64,000 nucleotides of DNA. Origin: Pyramidobacter piscolens W5455 (lineage in GTDB: Bacteria > Synergistota > Synergistia > Synergistales > Dethiosulfovibrionaceae). A program made the position numbers and the translations under genes. The first letter of the stretch is position 1; each line of letters starts with the position of its first letter. The notes beneath the pieces were generated by a model that saw only the letters and a program-made list of their open reading frames with translations, made no database searches and was not told the DNA's origin. Where the stretch lies: positions 61,204-125,203 of the forward strand of contig NZ_ADFP01000047.1 in NCBI RefSeq assembly GCF_000177335.1, read 5' to 3'. Shown here piece by piece: positions 8,539 through 16,899 of the stretch.

Positions 8539-9816
8539 TCAAAGGTTGCTGAACGCGCGAAGGCTGATGCGATCGTCCTGCCGGTTATCGTAATACAGTT
8601 CGAACGCGACATAACGATTCAGACGGTAACCGATGGCCGCTTCCAAATCGTCATCGTCGCTGTATCTCAGCCAGCCGTAAAGGCCAGGGCGGTTCCGCCC
8701 GAGCCACACGCGATACCAGAGCGGAGACGAATCTTCCGTACTGCCTTCCAGCCCCAGCCACATGAATTCCCACGGCGAGAAACGCAGCCCCGCTCTGCCG
8801 TCGACATGCCAGTGTTCGAGTCCCATGACGATCTCGGCGTAAGCTTCCGCCGGAATTTTCGGGCCCAACGGGAAATATCTGCCCAAATGAAGCCCGGCTT
8901 CCAGCCTCGCGGGACCTCCGGCATGCACGGAAAACCAGCCGCGAAACGAATAGGTCGTGCTTTCGATGTGAGTCGTCACTTTCGTGATGGGTTTGACGGC
9001 AATGTCGTTCACCGACGAAGCCCGCAGCATTCTCAGCCATTTGTTCTGCAGCTGTTTCTCCCCGAGCCACCGCTCCATCTCCGCGAGGTGGAAACTGATC
9101 CAGCTGAGCGGCAGCCCCGTCAGCGGCGAAAGATACTCGAGCGTCTTGTCGCTCATCCGGTCCGTCAGCAACTGCGGAAGCGAAGCCGACAGCGTCTCCG
9201 GAGAAAAGGCGAGCAACAAGGGCGGCCGAAGGTAAAGCTTCAGATCGAGCAGCGCCTCCAGATCCTCGGCGTGAACGCGCACCGAGCAGCGCCATCCCGG
9301 AATATATTCGTCGATGATTTTATCGATCTGGCTCTGAAAGCTCTCCGCGCTCCAGCGCAGGGCCTCCGGCGGCACGTTCTCCACGATTTCCCGAAGCGGA
9401 GGCACGGCGCGCTCGATATCGTTCTTCATCCAGGCGGAACAGGGCTCCGGCAGACGGGCGCTCCCTTCCGACATTTGCAGGGAAAGGCGCCAGTTCCATC
9501 TGCGCGGCGGCTCCATCGAGACGAACTTCTGATTGACAAGCGAAACCTTAAAACCCGGAAAGAGGCGGCTCCCCACGAGGGCCAACGCCTCCACCGCCGC
9601 CTGACGCGAGAGCCGGCTGCCTTGCAGTTCGCGCCAGACGGCGCTCATGCTTCCCTGGATCGAATTTTTGAGCCAAGCCGGAGCATTGCAACGCAACGGA
9701 AGCGCGGGCATCGCCCAACCTTTTGCAGGGATAACGCCGAGAAAAAGAGCCGCTGCCAGAAGAACGCATCGCAAACATTCGGAAACGATCGCGGGAACGT
9801 GTCTCCTCCGGAACAT
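8539..9816 (-). CDS. Unknown exported protein with outer-membrane-like C-terminus
   Basis: I do not recognise this family. The start at 9816 is preferred over an upstream ATG because GGAGGGAGG lies 9 bases before it; it then begins with an Arg-rich n-region and a hydrophobic stretch (CVLLAAALFLGV), a likely signal peptide ending near AKGWA. The 425-residue precursor has a mixed middle part (about 40-260), then a C-terminal third of alternating polar and aromatic residues (ARLEAGLHLGRYFPLG, AAIGYRLNRYVAFELYY) that resembles membrane beta-strands, ending in LRAFSNL. It sits between bamA and lpxD. An outer-membrane beta-barrel or barrel-associated protein is the best guess, unproven. Confidence 0.75.
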   Translation of the reverse strand: MFRRRHVPAIVSECLRCVLLAAALFLGVIPAKGWAMPALPLRCNAPAWLKNSIQGSMSAVWRELQGSRLSRQAAVEALALVGSRLFPGFKVSLVNQKFVSMEPPRRWNWRLSLQMSEGSARLPEPCSAWMKNDIERAVPPLREIVENVPPEALRWSAESFQSQIDKIIDEYIPGWRCSVRVHAEDLEALLDLKLYLRPPLLLAFSPETLSASLPQLLTDRMSDKTLEYLSPLTGLPLSWISFHLAEMERWLGEKQLQNKWLRMLRASSVNDIAVKPITKVTTHIESTTYSFRGWFSVHAGGPARLEAGLHLGRYFPLGPKIPAEAYAEIVMGLEHWHVDGRAGLRFSPWEFMWLGLEGSTEDSSPLWYRVWLGRNRPGLYGWLRYSDDDDLEAAIGYRLNRYVAFELYYDNRQDDRISLRAFSNL

Positions 9817-9871
9817 TCCTTTCGGCCTCCCTCCGCAGCAGCTCATTTTCATGTTATGCCGGGATCACGTC

Positions 9872-11638
9872 TTAGAACATCTCGCCGAAGCCGAAATGGA
9901 ACTGCGTCTCATCTCCTTTGGCCACGTCGACGCGGATATTGCCGAGCGGCGTCTTCACTCTGACGCCGACGCCGGGAGCATCTTCCAGATTGTCAAAGCT
10001 GAAACCGGCCCCCCGAGTCTTATCCCACGCGTTTCCGATGTCGTAGAAGGCGACGATCGAGAAGTTCTCGTCGATGGGGATGCGCAGCTCGACGTTGCCA
10101 AGGAACATCTCGTGTCCCTTGAAGTCGCCGCTTTCATAACCGCGCAGGCTGTTGGCGCCGCCCAGCGAGTAGCGCTCGGAAAGCGGGATGGCTCCGTCGG
10201 AGAAACCGGCGCGCACGCGCAGGGCGAGGATGATCGGCCGGTCCTCGGTCTGTCCGAGGTCGATGTAGTCCTCCAACCCCTTGATAGGCACGTAGGCGAC
10301 GGCTTCGGCCCAGTACTTGGTGTAATCCCATTCGCCGCCGAGAGCTTCCCAGGCGTGTTCGACGCCGATCGTCTCGCGGTCGCCCTTGGGGTAACTCAGA
10401 TATTTGTCGACGTTGTTGCGAGTCAGTTCAAGTGTCGTTGAAAAGACCTTGCTGTTCAAAGAATCCTTGTCAACAATCGCGTCGAACGAATATTTGGGAT
10501 GACCAGGATAAAATTCTTTGCCCTTAATAACCTTGCTCTTGTGCCAGTCAGCGGTCAGATACCAGCTGAACATCTCGCTACCGCCGAACTTGCGTCCGAA
10601 ACCGGCGTACATGCCGGTACGATCCTCCTCGTATTCAAAAACATTTCTTCGGTCGCCTTTTCCGTCGTTGTAACGATAGGTCAGATCGTCGTCTTCGCGC
10701 TTGTAGGCGCCGATCTTCCAAGAAAACGTCTTCTTGTCCATGTAAGGATCGGACAGCGACAGCCAGTAATTCTTGTAGTCGCCCTGATCGAAGCCGATTT
10801 CGAAAATCCTGGCCCGGCCGCCGAGATTGCTTTCGCGGTAGGAAGCGCCGCCGCCCAGTCCGCTGCTCGACCCGTAGCTGACCGAGAAGATCAAGCTGGC
10901 GCTTCGCTTCTCCTTGACGGTGACAATCACGTCGACGTTGTCGCTGTCTTCGACCGGTTCAAAACCGACGTTGACATCCTCGAAGAAGCCGAGGTTGCGC
11001 AGCTTCGTGATGGAATGGCGCAGGAGCGTCGAGTTGAAGAGATCCCCGTTTTTCAAGGGGATATTGCGGCGGATGACGTAGGTTTTGGTGCGCCGGTTGC
11101 CCTGGATGACGATGTCGTTGATGCGCGGCTCGACGATCAGCACGGTGACCACGCCGTCTTCCACTTGCACGTCCTGCACGCGGGTCATGACGTAGCCGTC
11201 GGCCTGAAAGCGTTCTCTGAGGCGCTGGATGTCGTTCCTGAAAAAAACGCGGTTGAAGATCATGCCGGGCTGCGTGAAGAGCATTTTCTTCAATTTGTCT
11301 TCTTTGTAGATCGTGTTGCCTCGGAAACGAATCTCTTTGATGGTCGGGTTCTCGGTGACTACAAAGGTGAGAACAAGCTCCCCGTTCGCGTCCGCGGCGA
11401 CTTTCGCGTCGACATAGGAGAAAAAGCCCTGGTCGTAAATCGCCTGGATATCGTCCATGACCTGTTGCTGATTCAGCTCATCGCCGACCTTGGTCTTCAC
11501 CGCCCGCAAGATATGAGAAGCGACAACTTCGTTGTTTCCTTCGACCCTCAGGGCAGAAACCGTTTGGGCACAAGCGGCGCTGCCGACGGCGAGCAAAACG
11601 AAGCACATTGCGAATAATTTTTTCAAAGAACGAACCAA
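9872..11638 (-). CDS. bamA: Outer-membrane protein assembly factor BamA
   Basis: BamA inserts beta-barrel proteins into the outer membrane. I prefer a TTG start at 11638: GGAGGG lies 8 bases upstream and the product then begins VRSLKKLFAMCFVLLAVGS, a clean signal peptide cut near ACA-QT. An ATG 15 bases earlier (11653) is possible but poorly spaced. The 588-residue precursor has only about three POTRA domains (residues about 25-260, e.g. VSALRVEGNNEVVASHIL and IKEIRFRGNTIYKEDKL) rather than five, followed by a 16-strand-type barrel with the conserved RGYESGDFKG segment (lid-loop VRGF/RGY motif) and a terminal phenylalanine. It is cotranscribed with the sigma factor upstream and lipid A genes downstream. 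Confidence 0.93.
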   Translation of the reverse strand: MVRSLKKLFAMCFVLLAVGSAACAQTVSALRVEGNNEVVASHILRAVKTKVGDELNQQQVMDDIQAIYDQGFFSYVDAKVAADANGELVLTFVVTENPTIKEIRFRGNTIYKEDKLKKMLFTQPGMIFNRVFFRNDIQRLRERFQADGYVMTRVQDVQVEDGVVTVLIVEPRINDIVIQGNRRTKTYVIRRNIPLKNGDLFNSTLLRHSITKLRNLGFFEDVNVGFEPVEDSDNVDVIVTVKEKRSASLIFSVSYGSSSGLGGGASYRESNLGGRARIFEIGFDQGDYKNYWLSLSDPYMDKKTFSWKIGAYKREDDDLTYRYNDGKGDRRNVFEYEEDRTGMYAGFGRKFGGSEMFSWYLTADWHKSKVIKGKEFYPGHPKYSFDAIVDKDSLNSKVFSTTLELTRNNVDKYLSYPKGDRETIGVEHAWEALGGEWDYTKYWAEAVAYVPIKGLEDYIDLGQTEDRPIILALRVRAGFSDGAIPLSERYSLGGANSLRGYESGDFKGHEMFLGNVELRIPIDENFSIVAFYDIGNAWDKTRGAGFSFDNLEDAPGVGVRVKTPLGNIRVDVAKGDETQFHFGFGEMF

Positions 11639-11663
11639 CTGTATTCCCTCCATGACCCTCAAA

Positions 11664-12284
11664 TTAATGGAACTCGAGCACAACTGAGTTATTGCTTTTA
11701 TACAGCGCTTTCCGGCCAACCTCCACAAGACGGTACATATCGGCGTCGGAAAGCTTTGACGCGGCCGGCCGGGGACGGGCAGCCGTCCTCGCTTCGGCGC
11801 CGGACATCCCGGTGTCTGTCAGCGACCTGTTCCCCGCGGCTTGGAGAGAGTTGCCGGTTTGCGCCGGCGGCGCGCTGCTTCGCATGGGCTCCGCAGTCCT
11901 TTTTCCCTCTGACGTCGGCCACTCATTATAACGGTCCGTCTCCGTTCTCATCAACTGCGGCGCTGAAAAATCTCCCCGCCGGCCGCTCGCCTCCGCCCTC
12001 TGCATTTGCGACAAAACAATCGGCGTTTCGGACTCGGACACGCGCAGAGGGCTTGCCAGGAACAATACGGCCGCGAGGGCCGCCGGTAAAATCATCACAG
12101 AGGTACGGACGGAGCGGCGCGCATTTCCGCCCTGATGGCATAACAAAAGCTCCTGCCGGGCGTCATCAAGCTCAGCACGAGCGCATTCAACATCAAGTAT
12201 GGCATCGGAAAAATTTCCGTCGGCGCTCATGCTCTGAGCGCGCCGGATCCAACGAATCACCCGGCTGTATTGCTTATCGAGCAT
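11664..12284 (-). CDS. Unknown single-pass membrane protein
   Basis: I do not recognise this 206-residue protein. Residues 1-60 are charged and probably helical (SVIRWIRRAQSMSADGNFSD-type, with many Arg, Asp and Glu), residues 61-78 form one hydrophobic segment (SVMILPAALAAVLFLA), and the rest is Ser/Ala/Arg/Pro-rich and probably disordered until a short ordered end (LSDADMYRLVEVGRKALY). An SD (AGGAGG) lies just before the ATG. The gene starts 25 bases after the sigma-factor gene and ends about 25 bases before bamA. Sigma factor followed by a membrane protein with a short cytosolic head is the usual layout of sigma/anti-sigma pairs, but no zinc-binding anti-sigma motif is visible, so this is only a hypothesis. 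Confidence 0.72.
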   Translation of the reverse strand: MLDKQYSRVIRWIRRAQSMSADGNFSDAILDVECARAELDDARQELLLCHQGGNARRSVRTSVMILPAALAAVLFLASPLRVSESETPIVLSQMQRAEASGRRGDFSAPQLMRTETDRYNEWPTSEGKRTAEPMRSSAPPAQTGNSLQAAGNRSLTDTGMSGAEARTAARPRPAASKLSDADMYRLVEVGRKALYKSNNSVVLEFH

Positions 12285-12309
12285 TTTTCCTCCTTGTGAG
12301 ACAATGGAA

Positions 12310-12900
12310 TTATCTTATTATCCCCGCTGCCGTTCCGGAAGTTGCATATTCCTGAGAAAACCATTCTTTCAATTGTGCCAGCGCCTTCTTCTTCAGACGA
12401 TAAACGTGGCTGACGTCAAGGCTCATTTCTTCCGCCAGTTCGCGGGCGTTTCTGCATTCGACCACCAGCTCGCGCAAAATGTGCGCTTCGCGTTCGGGAA
12501 GCTGAAGAAGGCCCTCCCGCAGCATGATGATCTCCTCGACTTCCCGAAATTCCGCCGTTTCATCGCCGTCTTCGCACTCCACGTCGACGGGGATCGGGGC
12601 TTTGCCCTCCACTCTCTGAAGAAAATTGAGCATCTGCCCTCTGATTCGGTAACAGGCATAAGTGGTAAAACGGTGCCCCAGGCTCACATCGAATTTATCG
12701 ACGGCGCGTATTAACGCCAGGGTCCCCTCCTGCACGAGGTCGGAAAAGCGCTGCCCGTTGACCCTGAACTTTTTGGCGACCCAATAAACCAGCGGACGAT
12801 AGGCAAGGATGAGCTGCTCTCGCGCCTCCTCGTCTCCGGAGGACATCGCAAGCCAGAGTTTTTTTTCTTTTTCCCATTGAAGTTCACTTGCTTCGGCCAT
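12310..12900 (-). CDS. Sigma-70-family RNA polymerase sigma factor
   Basis: A 196-residue alternative sigma factor. The start at 12900 was chosen because GGAGG lies 5 bases upstream; an in-frame ATG 15 bases earlier lacks an SD. Region 2 is clear (YRPLVYWVAKKF, then DLVQEGTLALIRAVDKFD and RFTTYACYRIRGQMLNFL, the -10-recognition part). Region 4 is LPEREAHILRELVV followed by a helix-turn-helix (ARELAEEMSLDVSHVYRLKKKAL). Region 1 is absent and region 3 is very short, replaced by an acidic linker (ECEDGDETAEFREVEE). It resembles sporulation/flagellar-type (SigF, FliA, SigB) factors more than ECF sigmas. It is the first gene of the outer-membrane/lipid A operon, so it may control envelope genes, possibly its own operon. 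Confidence 0.9.
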   Translation of the reverse strand: MAEASELQWEKEKKLWLAMSSGDEEAREQLILAYRPLVYWVAKKFRVNGQRFSDLVQEGTLALIRAVDKFDVSLGHRFTTYACYRIRGQMLNFLQRVEGKAPIPVDVECEDGDETAEFREVEEIIMLREGLLQLPEREAHILRELVVECRNARELAEEMSLDVSHVYRLKKKALAQLKEWFSQEYATSGTAAGIIR

Positions 12901-13032
12901 TTCGTCCTCCCACAATTGGATTTTTATCTATTCTACCAGTTCTTGGGGCTTTTTGCTCGCTGACGCCAGTTTCAGTTAAGAAGAGCAGACGGCCCTTTTC
13001 GGCGCCAAGGAGGCCTTTTCATTGAAAAAACA

Positions 13033-13686
13033 TTAAAACGGAACCGGCAACGATTTCCGCGAAATCCCTTGCGATGAAACAGAGCTGTGGAGCGTGTCAT
13101 TGTAAAAGCAGAGGACAAATTTCTCCCCTGTGTCCTCAAGTCCGGTCAAAGCGCAATTATTCATACGAAAGTTTTTCCAGACCGCTTCCAGCGAGAGGTT
13201 CAAAGCTTCGGCCAAAAAAGCCCGCAAAGTTCCGCCGTGAGAAACGACCAAAATACGCTGTCCCCGCGCTTTCCGCAAGGCGGCAAGAACTCTTCGGACA
13301 CGGCTCCTGATCTCGTCAGGCGATTCCGCATTCGGGATTTTCACGGAGAACGGATGCGCCGCCCAATGCGAATAATCTTCGCCGCTCTTTCGCAGCGACG
13401 AGATGCTTTGTCCTTCCCAATCGCCAAAGCCGATTTCGCGCAGATCCTCCATGACATGAAGGTCGCTCCGCCTACAGCCTGCGGCAATCGCAGCCGTCGT
13501 CACGGCTCTCTTTAAAGGGCTGACATAAATTTCCTCGGGAGCCCATTCGGCGATCCGCTCCGCAGCCATTGCCGCCTGTTGCATGCCCAGCTCATTCAAG
13601 GGAATGTCCATGCGCCCCTGAAAGCGCATCTGCGCGTTCCAGTCAGTCTGGCCGTGGCGCAGCAGTAGAATTTTTCTCATCGTCAT
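13033..13686 (-). CDS. Histidine phosphatase (phosphoglycerate mutase-like)
   Basis: A 217-residue member of the histidine phosphatase superfamily. The phosphoacceptor histidine is in the RHGQTDWN motif (residues 10-17); LNELGMQQA, VSPLKRAVTTA and the second histidine in VVSHGGTLRAFL complete the catalytic pocket. Such proteins include cofactor-dependent phosphoglycerate mutases and alpha-ribazole phosphatases (CobC), and the exact substrate cannot be read from sequence; no cobalamin genes are near. An AGGAG lies 8 bases before the ATG at 13686. It is 133 bases upstream of the sigma gene on the same strand and may or may not share its transcript. Confidence 0.88.
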   Translation of the reverse strand: MTMRKILLLRHGQTDWNAQMRFQGRMDIPLNELGMQQAAMAAERIAEWAPEEIYVSPLKRAVTTAAIAAGCRRSDLHVMEDLREIGFGDWEGQSISSLRKSGEDYSHWAAHPFSVKIPNAESPDEIRSRVRRVLAALRKARGQRILVVSHGGTLRAFLAEALNLSLEAVWKNFRMNNCALTGLEDTGEKFVLCFYNDTLHSSVSSQGISRKSLPVPF

Positions 13687-13974
13687 CCAACGCTCTCCTG
13701 AACGATCAACTCATCCGATGACCTTCCGCCGGAATTTTCATTTCGATCGGTGCTTTTCCGTTATCCTTACGCCAGTCTTCGGCAGGAAACCGGGCGGCCT
13801 TTTTCGGCGCCGCCGCACATAGTCTTTCCCCCGCAGAAGCGCAGCGCCCCGCACAACGTTGCAGAAAACGGCAGGACCATAAAATGATACCTCATCTGAA
13901 CGCGTCGTTTCAAGACGTTTTTTTGGACTTGGGGCGACGCCGGCTTTCGTTCGGATCGTTTCCTGCCAATGGAC
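13687..13974. other. Intergenic stretch, no supported gene
   Basis: The bases between the histidine phosphatase start and the terminator of the oxidoreductase operon hold only a short minus-strand open frame (13767-13976) with no family resemblance and no good ribosome-binding site. The region probably holds the promoter for the histidine phosphatase, but I cannot pick one convincingly. Confidence 0.4.
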
Positions 13975-14020
13975 AAAAAAAGCGCCTCCAGCGAATTTTA
14001 CAGGCTGGAGGCGCTTTTTT
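13975..14020. terminator. Strong intrinsic terminator of the vor operon
   Basis: A perfect 11-base stem (GCGCCTCCAGC / GCTGGAGGCGC) with a 10-11-base loop, flanked by an A-run on the left and a T-run on the right, so it can act in both directions. It lies 37 bases past the stop of the last oxidoreductase gene (minus strand) and most likely ends that transcript. Confidence 0.9.
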
Positions 14021-14057
14021 ACTCCGAGATGGAGCTGCGATGACCTACCTCATCTTG

Positions 14058-14609
14058 TCAGGCTTTGTCCGCCTGCTCGAAACCGCACTGCAGAGCCTTG
14101 AGATTCATCGGCAGAAACTGCGGTTTTTTCTTGCCAAGCTTTTCTTCCACGACATGTTTCGCAGACTCGCGGCTGATGATCCCGGAGGCGGCGACGGCCG
14201 CGCCCAGCAGGACGATATTCGCCGTCTTGGGGCTGCCGCACTCGGCCGCGAGCTTCTCGGCGGGAACGGGAATCACCGTGATATCCTGACGCGGATTTTC
14301 GTATTTCACGAGATCGCTGTTATAAACCAGAACGCCTCCCGCTCGGGGCGAGCTCTCGAATTTGGCCAGCGACGGCTGATTGAACACCACGCAGACATCG
14401 CACTTGTTGATGATCGGCGAACCCACAGGCTCTTCGCTGACAACGGTGCTGCAATTGGCGGTGCCGCCGCGCATCTCGGGACCGTAGGAAGGGATCCAGG
14501 ATACGTTGCGCCCCTCGTCCATACCGGCATAGGCGACAAGCTGCCCCAGCATCATGACTCCCTGCCCGCCAAAACCGGCCGCGATCAATTCTTTGTAAAA
14601 TCCAGCCAT
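14058..14609 (-). CDS. vorC: 2-oxoacid:ferredoxin oxidoreductase, gamma subunit
   Basis: A 183-residue subunit of the pyruvate/ketoisovalerate ferredoxin oxidoreductase gamma family. The N-terminus IAAGFGGQGVMMLGQLVAYA carries the family's glycine-rich motif, and SYGPEMRGGTANC is the conserved loop that contacts the CoA and thiamine sites. In the four-subunit enzymes this chain helps bind coenzyme A. It is the last gene of the operon, 11 bases after the thiamine-binding subunit and 37 before a strong terminator. The branched-chain substrate is inferred from its partner subunits; a 2-oxoglutarate enzyme (Kor) would have the same layout. Confidence 0.88.
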   Translation of the reverse strand: MAGFYKELIAAGFGGQGVMMLGQLVAYAGMDEGRNVSWIPSYGPEMRGGTANCSTVVSEEPVGSPIINKCDVCVVFNQPSLAKFESSPRAGGVLVYNSDLVKYENPRQDITVIPVPAEKLAAECGSPKTANIVLLGAAVAASGIISRESAKHVVEEKLGKKKPQFLPMNLKALQCGFEQADKA

Positions 14610-14620
14610 TTTCCTTCCTC

Positions 14621-15364
14621 CTATTCAAAGTCCTTGAACACGCCAAGGGGATAATAGGGGATCATGTTCTTCATCTGCCAGTCGAAGGCGTCAAGAGGCG
14701 AAAGCCCCCAGTTCGTAGGACACGTCGAGAGAATCTCCACGAAGCTGAAGCCTTTCCTGTCGATCTGGTTCTGGAAGGCTTTTTTAATCGCTTTCTTGGC
14801 TTTGGCGATGTAGGGTTTCGCCAAAGAAACCCGCTCGATATACGCAGGCGTCTCCAGAGACGTCAACAATTCGCACATGCGGATGGGATATCCGGTCAGC
14901 TCGGCGTCGCGCCCCTGGGGACACGTGGTGGCCTTCTGCCCGATCAAAGTCGTGGGAGCCATCTGGCCGCCCGTCATACCGTAAATGGCGTTGTTGATAA
15001 AGAAGACGCAGATCTTCTCGCCGCGATTGGCGGCGTGGATGATTTCTGCCATACCGATGGAGGCAAGGTCTCCGTCGCCCTGGTAGGTAAAAACGACCTT
15101 ATCGGGCAGAACCCGCTTGATGCCGGTCGCCGTCGCCGGCGCCCGGCCATGAGCCGCTTCGATGAAGTCGATGTTTATGTAGTCGTACATCATCGCGGCG
15201 CAGCCGACGGGCGACATGCTGATCGCATCGCCCTGGATGCCAAGCTCGTCAATGGCTTCGCAGATCATGCGGTGAGCGATGCCATGGCCGCAGCCGGGAC
15301 AATAGTGAGTGTGAACGCCTTTCATCCATGTTTCAGGTCTCGAGTAGACTTTGACTTCAGACAT
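14621..15364 (-). CDS. vorA: 2-oxoacid:ferredoxin oxidoreductase, thiamine-binding beta subunit
   Basis: A 247-residue TPP-binding subunit. HYCPGCGHGIAHRM near residue 22 provides the conserved CPGCGH motif, YQGDGDLASIGMAEIIHAA is the TPP/Mg-binding GDGD...N-type motif (with FFINNAIYGMTGGQMAPTT following), and these place it in the PFOR beta family. It decarboxylates a 2-oxoacid, passing electrons to ferredoxin and the acyl group to CoA. It lies 12 bases after the alpha subunit. Similarity of the alpha partner to VorB suggests 3-methyl-2-oxobutanoate (from valine) as substrate, consistent with amino-acid fermentation. Confidence 0.9.
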   Translation of the reverse strand: MSEVKVYSRPETWMKGVHTHYCPGCGHGIAHRMICEAIDELGIQGDAISMSPVGCAAMMYDYINIDFIEAAHGRAPATATGIKRVLPDKVVFTYQGDGDLASIGMAEIIHAANRGEKICVFFINNAIYGMTGGQMAPTTLIGQKATTCPQGRDAELTGYPIRMCELLTSLETPAYIERVSLAKPYIAKAKKAIKKAFQNQIDRKGFSFVEILSTCPTNWGLSPLDAFDWQMKNMIPYYPLGVFKDFE

Positions 15365-15376
15365 TCTGTTTCCCCC

Positions 15377-16429
15377 CTAGGCAAAAAGCTTTCTGCACGC
15401 GTCTTCCACTTCTTCAACGGAAGGAGCGAAACCGCCGCACCGGCCGTAAAACGTCACCGGATAACGGCATTCCGTGGCAAGTTTTACGTCATCAATCATC
15501 TGTCCACAGTTCATTTCCACATCGAGAATATGCCTCACCGTGGCCGGCAAATTTTTGAAGTGATCCGCCGGGAAGGGATAGACCGTGATCGGACGGATCA
15601 GCCCCACTTTTTTGCCTTCGGCACGGAGGTGCATGATCGCCGTTTTGGCGATGCGTGCCGTGGTCCCGAAAGCAGTGATGATCACCTCGGCATCCTCGAT
15701 CATGTAATCCTCGGCCATCGCATCCTGCTTCATCAACTCGTATTTCTTTTGCAGATCTTTGTTGTGCTCTTCAAGAGGGCCCGCCGCGAGATACAGGCTG
15801 TGGAACAAGGTGCGCTTGTTTCCGCGCTCTCTGAAACAGCCGACGGCCCATTTCTGCCAGTCGCCGCGTTCTGCGGTGCGTTCTTTGATCTCTACCGGTT
15901 CCATCATCTGTCCCATGAAACCGTCCGCCAGGATCATGACAGGATTCATATATTTGAACGCATAATCCCAGGAACGCTGGATTAGGTCGACTGCCTCTTG
16001 AAGGTTGCTCGGCGCCAGCACAAACAGATGATAATCGCCGTTGCCGCCGCCGCGGGTAGCCTGATCGTAGTCGCACTGCGAAGGCAGAATGCCGCCCAAC
16101 CCCGGACCGCCGCGCACCACGTTCATGATGACGCAGGGATATTCGTTTGCGGCAATGTAGCTCAGTCCCTCGGACATCAGCGAAATCCCGGGACTGGATG
16201 ACGAGGTCATGATCTGCGCTCCCGTGGCTGCCGCCCCAAGCACCATGTTAATCGAAGCGACTTCGCTCTCTCCCTGAACATAAACGCCGCCCACTTCGGG
16301 AAGGTGTGCCGCCATATATTCGGGGACCTCGTTCTGAGGCGTAATCGGATAACCAAAGAAGTACCGGCATCCCCCGCTGATTGCGGCCTGTGCAAGGGCT
16401 TCGGCACCCTTCATAAGAACTTTCGCCAT
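15377..16429 (-). CDS. vorB: 2-oxoacid (3-methyl-2-oxobutanoate) ferredoxin oxidoreductase, alpha subunit
   Basis: A 350-residue alpha subunit with the pyrimidine-binding domain (ALAQAAISGGCRYFFGYPIT, PITPQNEVPEYMA) and the PFOR domain II region at the C-terminus (ITVYPFPADHF). The SSSSPGISLMSEGLSYIA and MNVVRGGPGLGG stretches are standard for the four-subunit VOR/KOR enzymes. The length and N-terminal MKGAEALAQAA match proteins named VorB, which oxidise branched-chain 2-oxoacids to acyl-CoA in the cytoplasm. It follows the ferredoxin subunit by 16 bases. Substrate preference cannot be proved from sequence. Confidence 0.88.
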   Translation of the reverse strand: MAKVLMKGAEALAQAAISGGCRYFFGYPITPQNEVPEYMAAHLPEVGGVYVQGESEVASINMVLGAAATGAQIMTSSSSPGISLMSEGLSYIAANEYPCVIMNVVRGGPGLGGILPSQCDYDQATRGGGNGDYHLFVLAPSNLQEAVDLIQRSWDYAFKYMNPVMILADGFMGQMMEPVEIKERTAERGDWQKWAVGCFRERGNKRTLFHSLYLAAGPLEEHNKDLQKKYELMKQDAMAEDYMIEDAEVIITAFGTTARIAKTAIMHLRAEGKKVGLIRPITVYPFPADHFKNLPATVRHILDVEMNCGQMIDDVKLATECRYPVTFYGRCGGFAPSVEEVEDACRKLFA

Positions 16430-16445
16430 GATAAAACCCCCTTAG

Positions 16446-16661
16446 TTATGCGTTCTCGCGGAAAACTTCAATGACCGCGTCAGGACATGTCATAGCGCAC
16501 AACGCGCAACCGATGCAACCTTCTTTGTACTGCTCCACAGGACGGTACCCCTTGACGTTCAGGTGGTCCGAGATGCGGAGTACTTTCTTCGGGCATGCGT
16601 CAACGCACAGCCCGCAGCTCTTGCAGTACTCCTCTGCTACCGTAATTCTCCCCTTTGCCAT
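16446..16661 (-). CDS. vorD: 2-oxoacid oxidoreductase ferredoxin subunit (2x[4Fe-4S])
   Basis: A 71-residue polyferredoxin and first gene of the operon. Two CxxCxxCxxxCP clusters are present (CKSCGLCVDACP at about residues 13-24 and CIGCALCAMTCP at about 49-60), enough for two [4Fe-4S] centres. It carries electrons from the thiamine subunit to soluble ferredoxin. AAAGGGGG lies upstream of the ATG. It fits the delta subunit of VOR/KOR complexes in length and position. Confidence 0.92.
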   Translation of the reverse strand: MAKGRITVAEEYCKSCGLCVDACPKKVLRISDHLNVKGYRPVEQYKEGCIGCALCAMTCPDAVIEVFRENA

Positions 16662-16899
16662 TTATACAACCCCCTTTAAAATCATTGCTGCCCTGAAAAA
16701 ATCGTTCGCGAACCGTGTCATACTTAGTTTTCGTCACAAAGGCGAGCGTCTTTCGCCTTTTTATGGCGCCGCCCTTAAGACCCCGCTTCGCGTCGAAGCG
16801 CGTCGAAAACTGCGCAAAATCGCGCGGCGCATGTTTCCTGCGGCACGGGCGCGCGAAGACGCGGTATTTTCGACGATGACTTTTAATCGAAATTCGGTG
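16662..16899. other. Intergenic region before the vor operon
   Basis: This 238-base gap separates the P-loop gene from the vor operon. Near 16705-16714 lies a perfect 10-base palindrome, GTTCGCGAAC, about 45 bases upstream of the ferredoxin start, a possible operator. At 16737-16763 an AAAGGCGA/TCGCCTTT hairpin could be a weak terminator for the P-loop gene upstream. No convincing -35/-10 pair was found and no protein is encoded. Confidence 0.4.

Noticed and set aside
8347..9963. Plus-strand open frame of 538 codons opposite the outer-membrane-like gene
   Set aside because: Arg/His-rich shadow. The minus-strand gene has a signal peptide, ribosome-binding site and operon context.
13767..13976. 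Small minus-strand open frame of 69 codons
   Set aside because: No ribosome-binding site, Arg/Cys-rich composition and no homology that I can see; it abuts a terminator.
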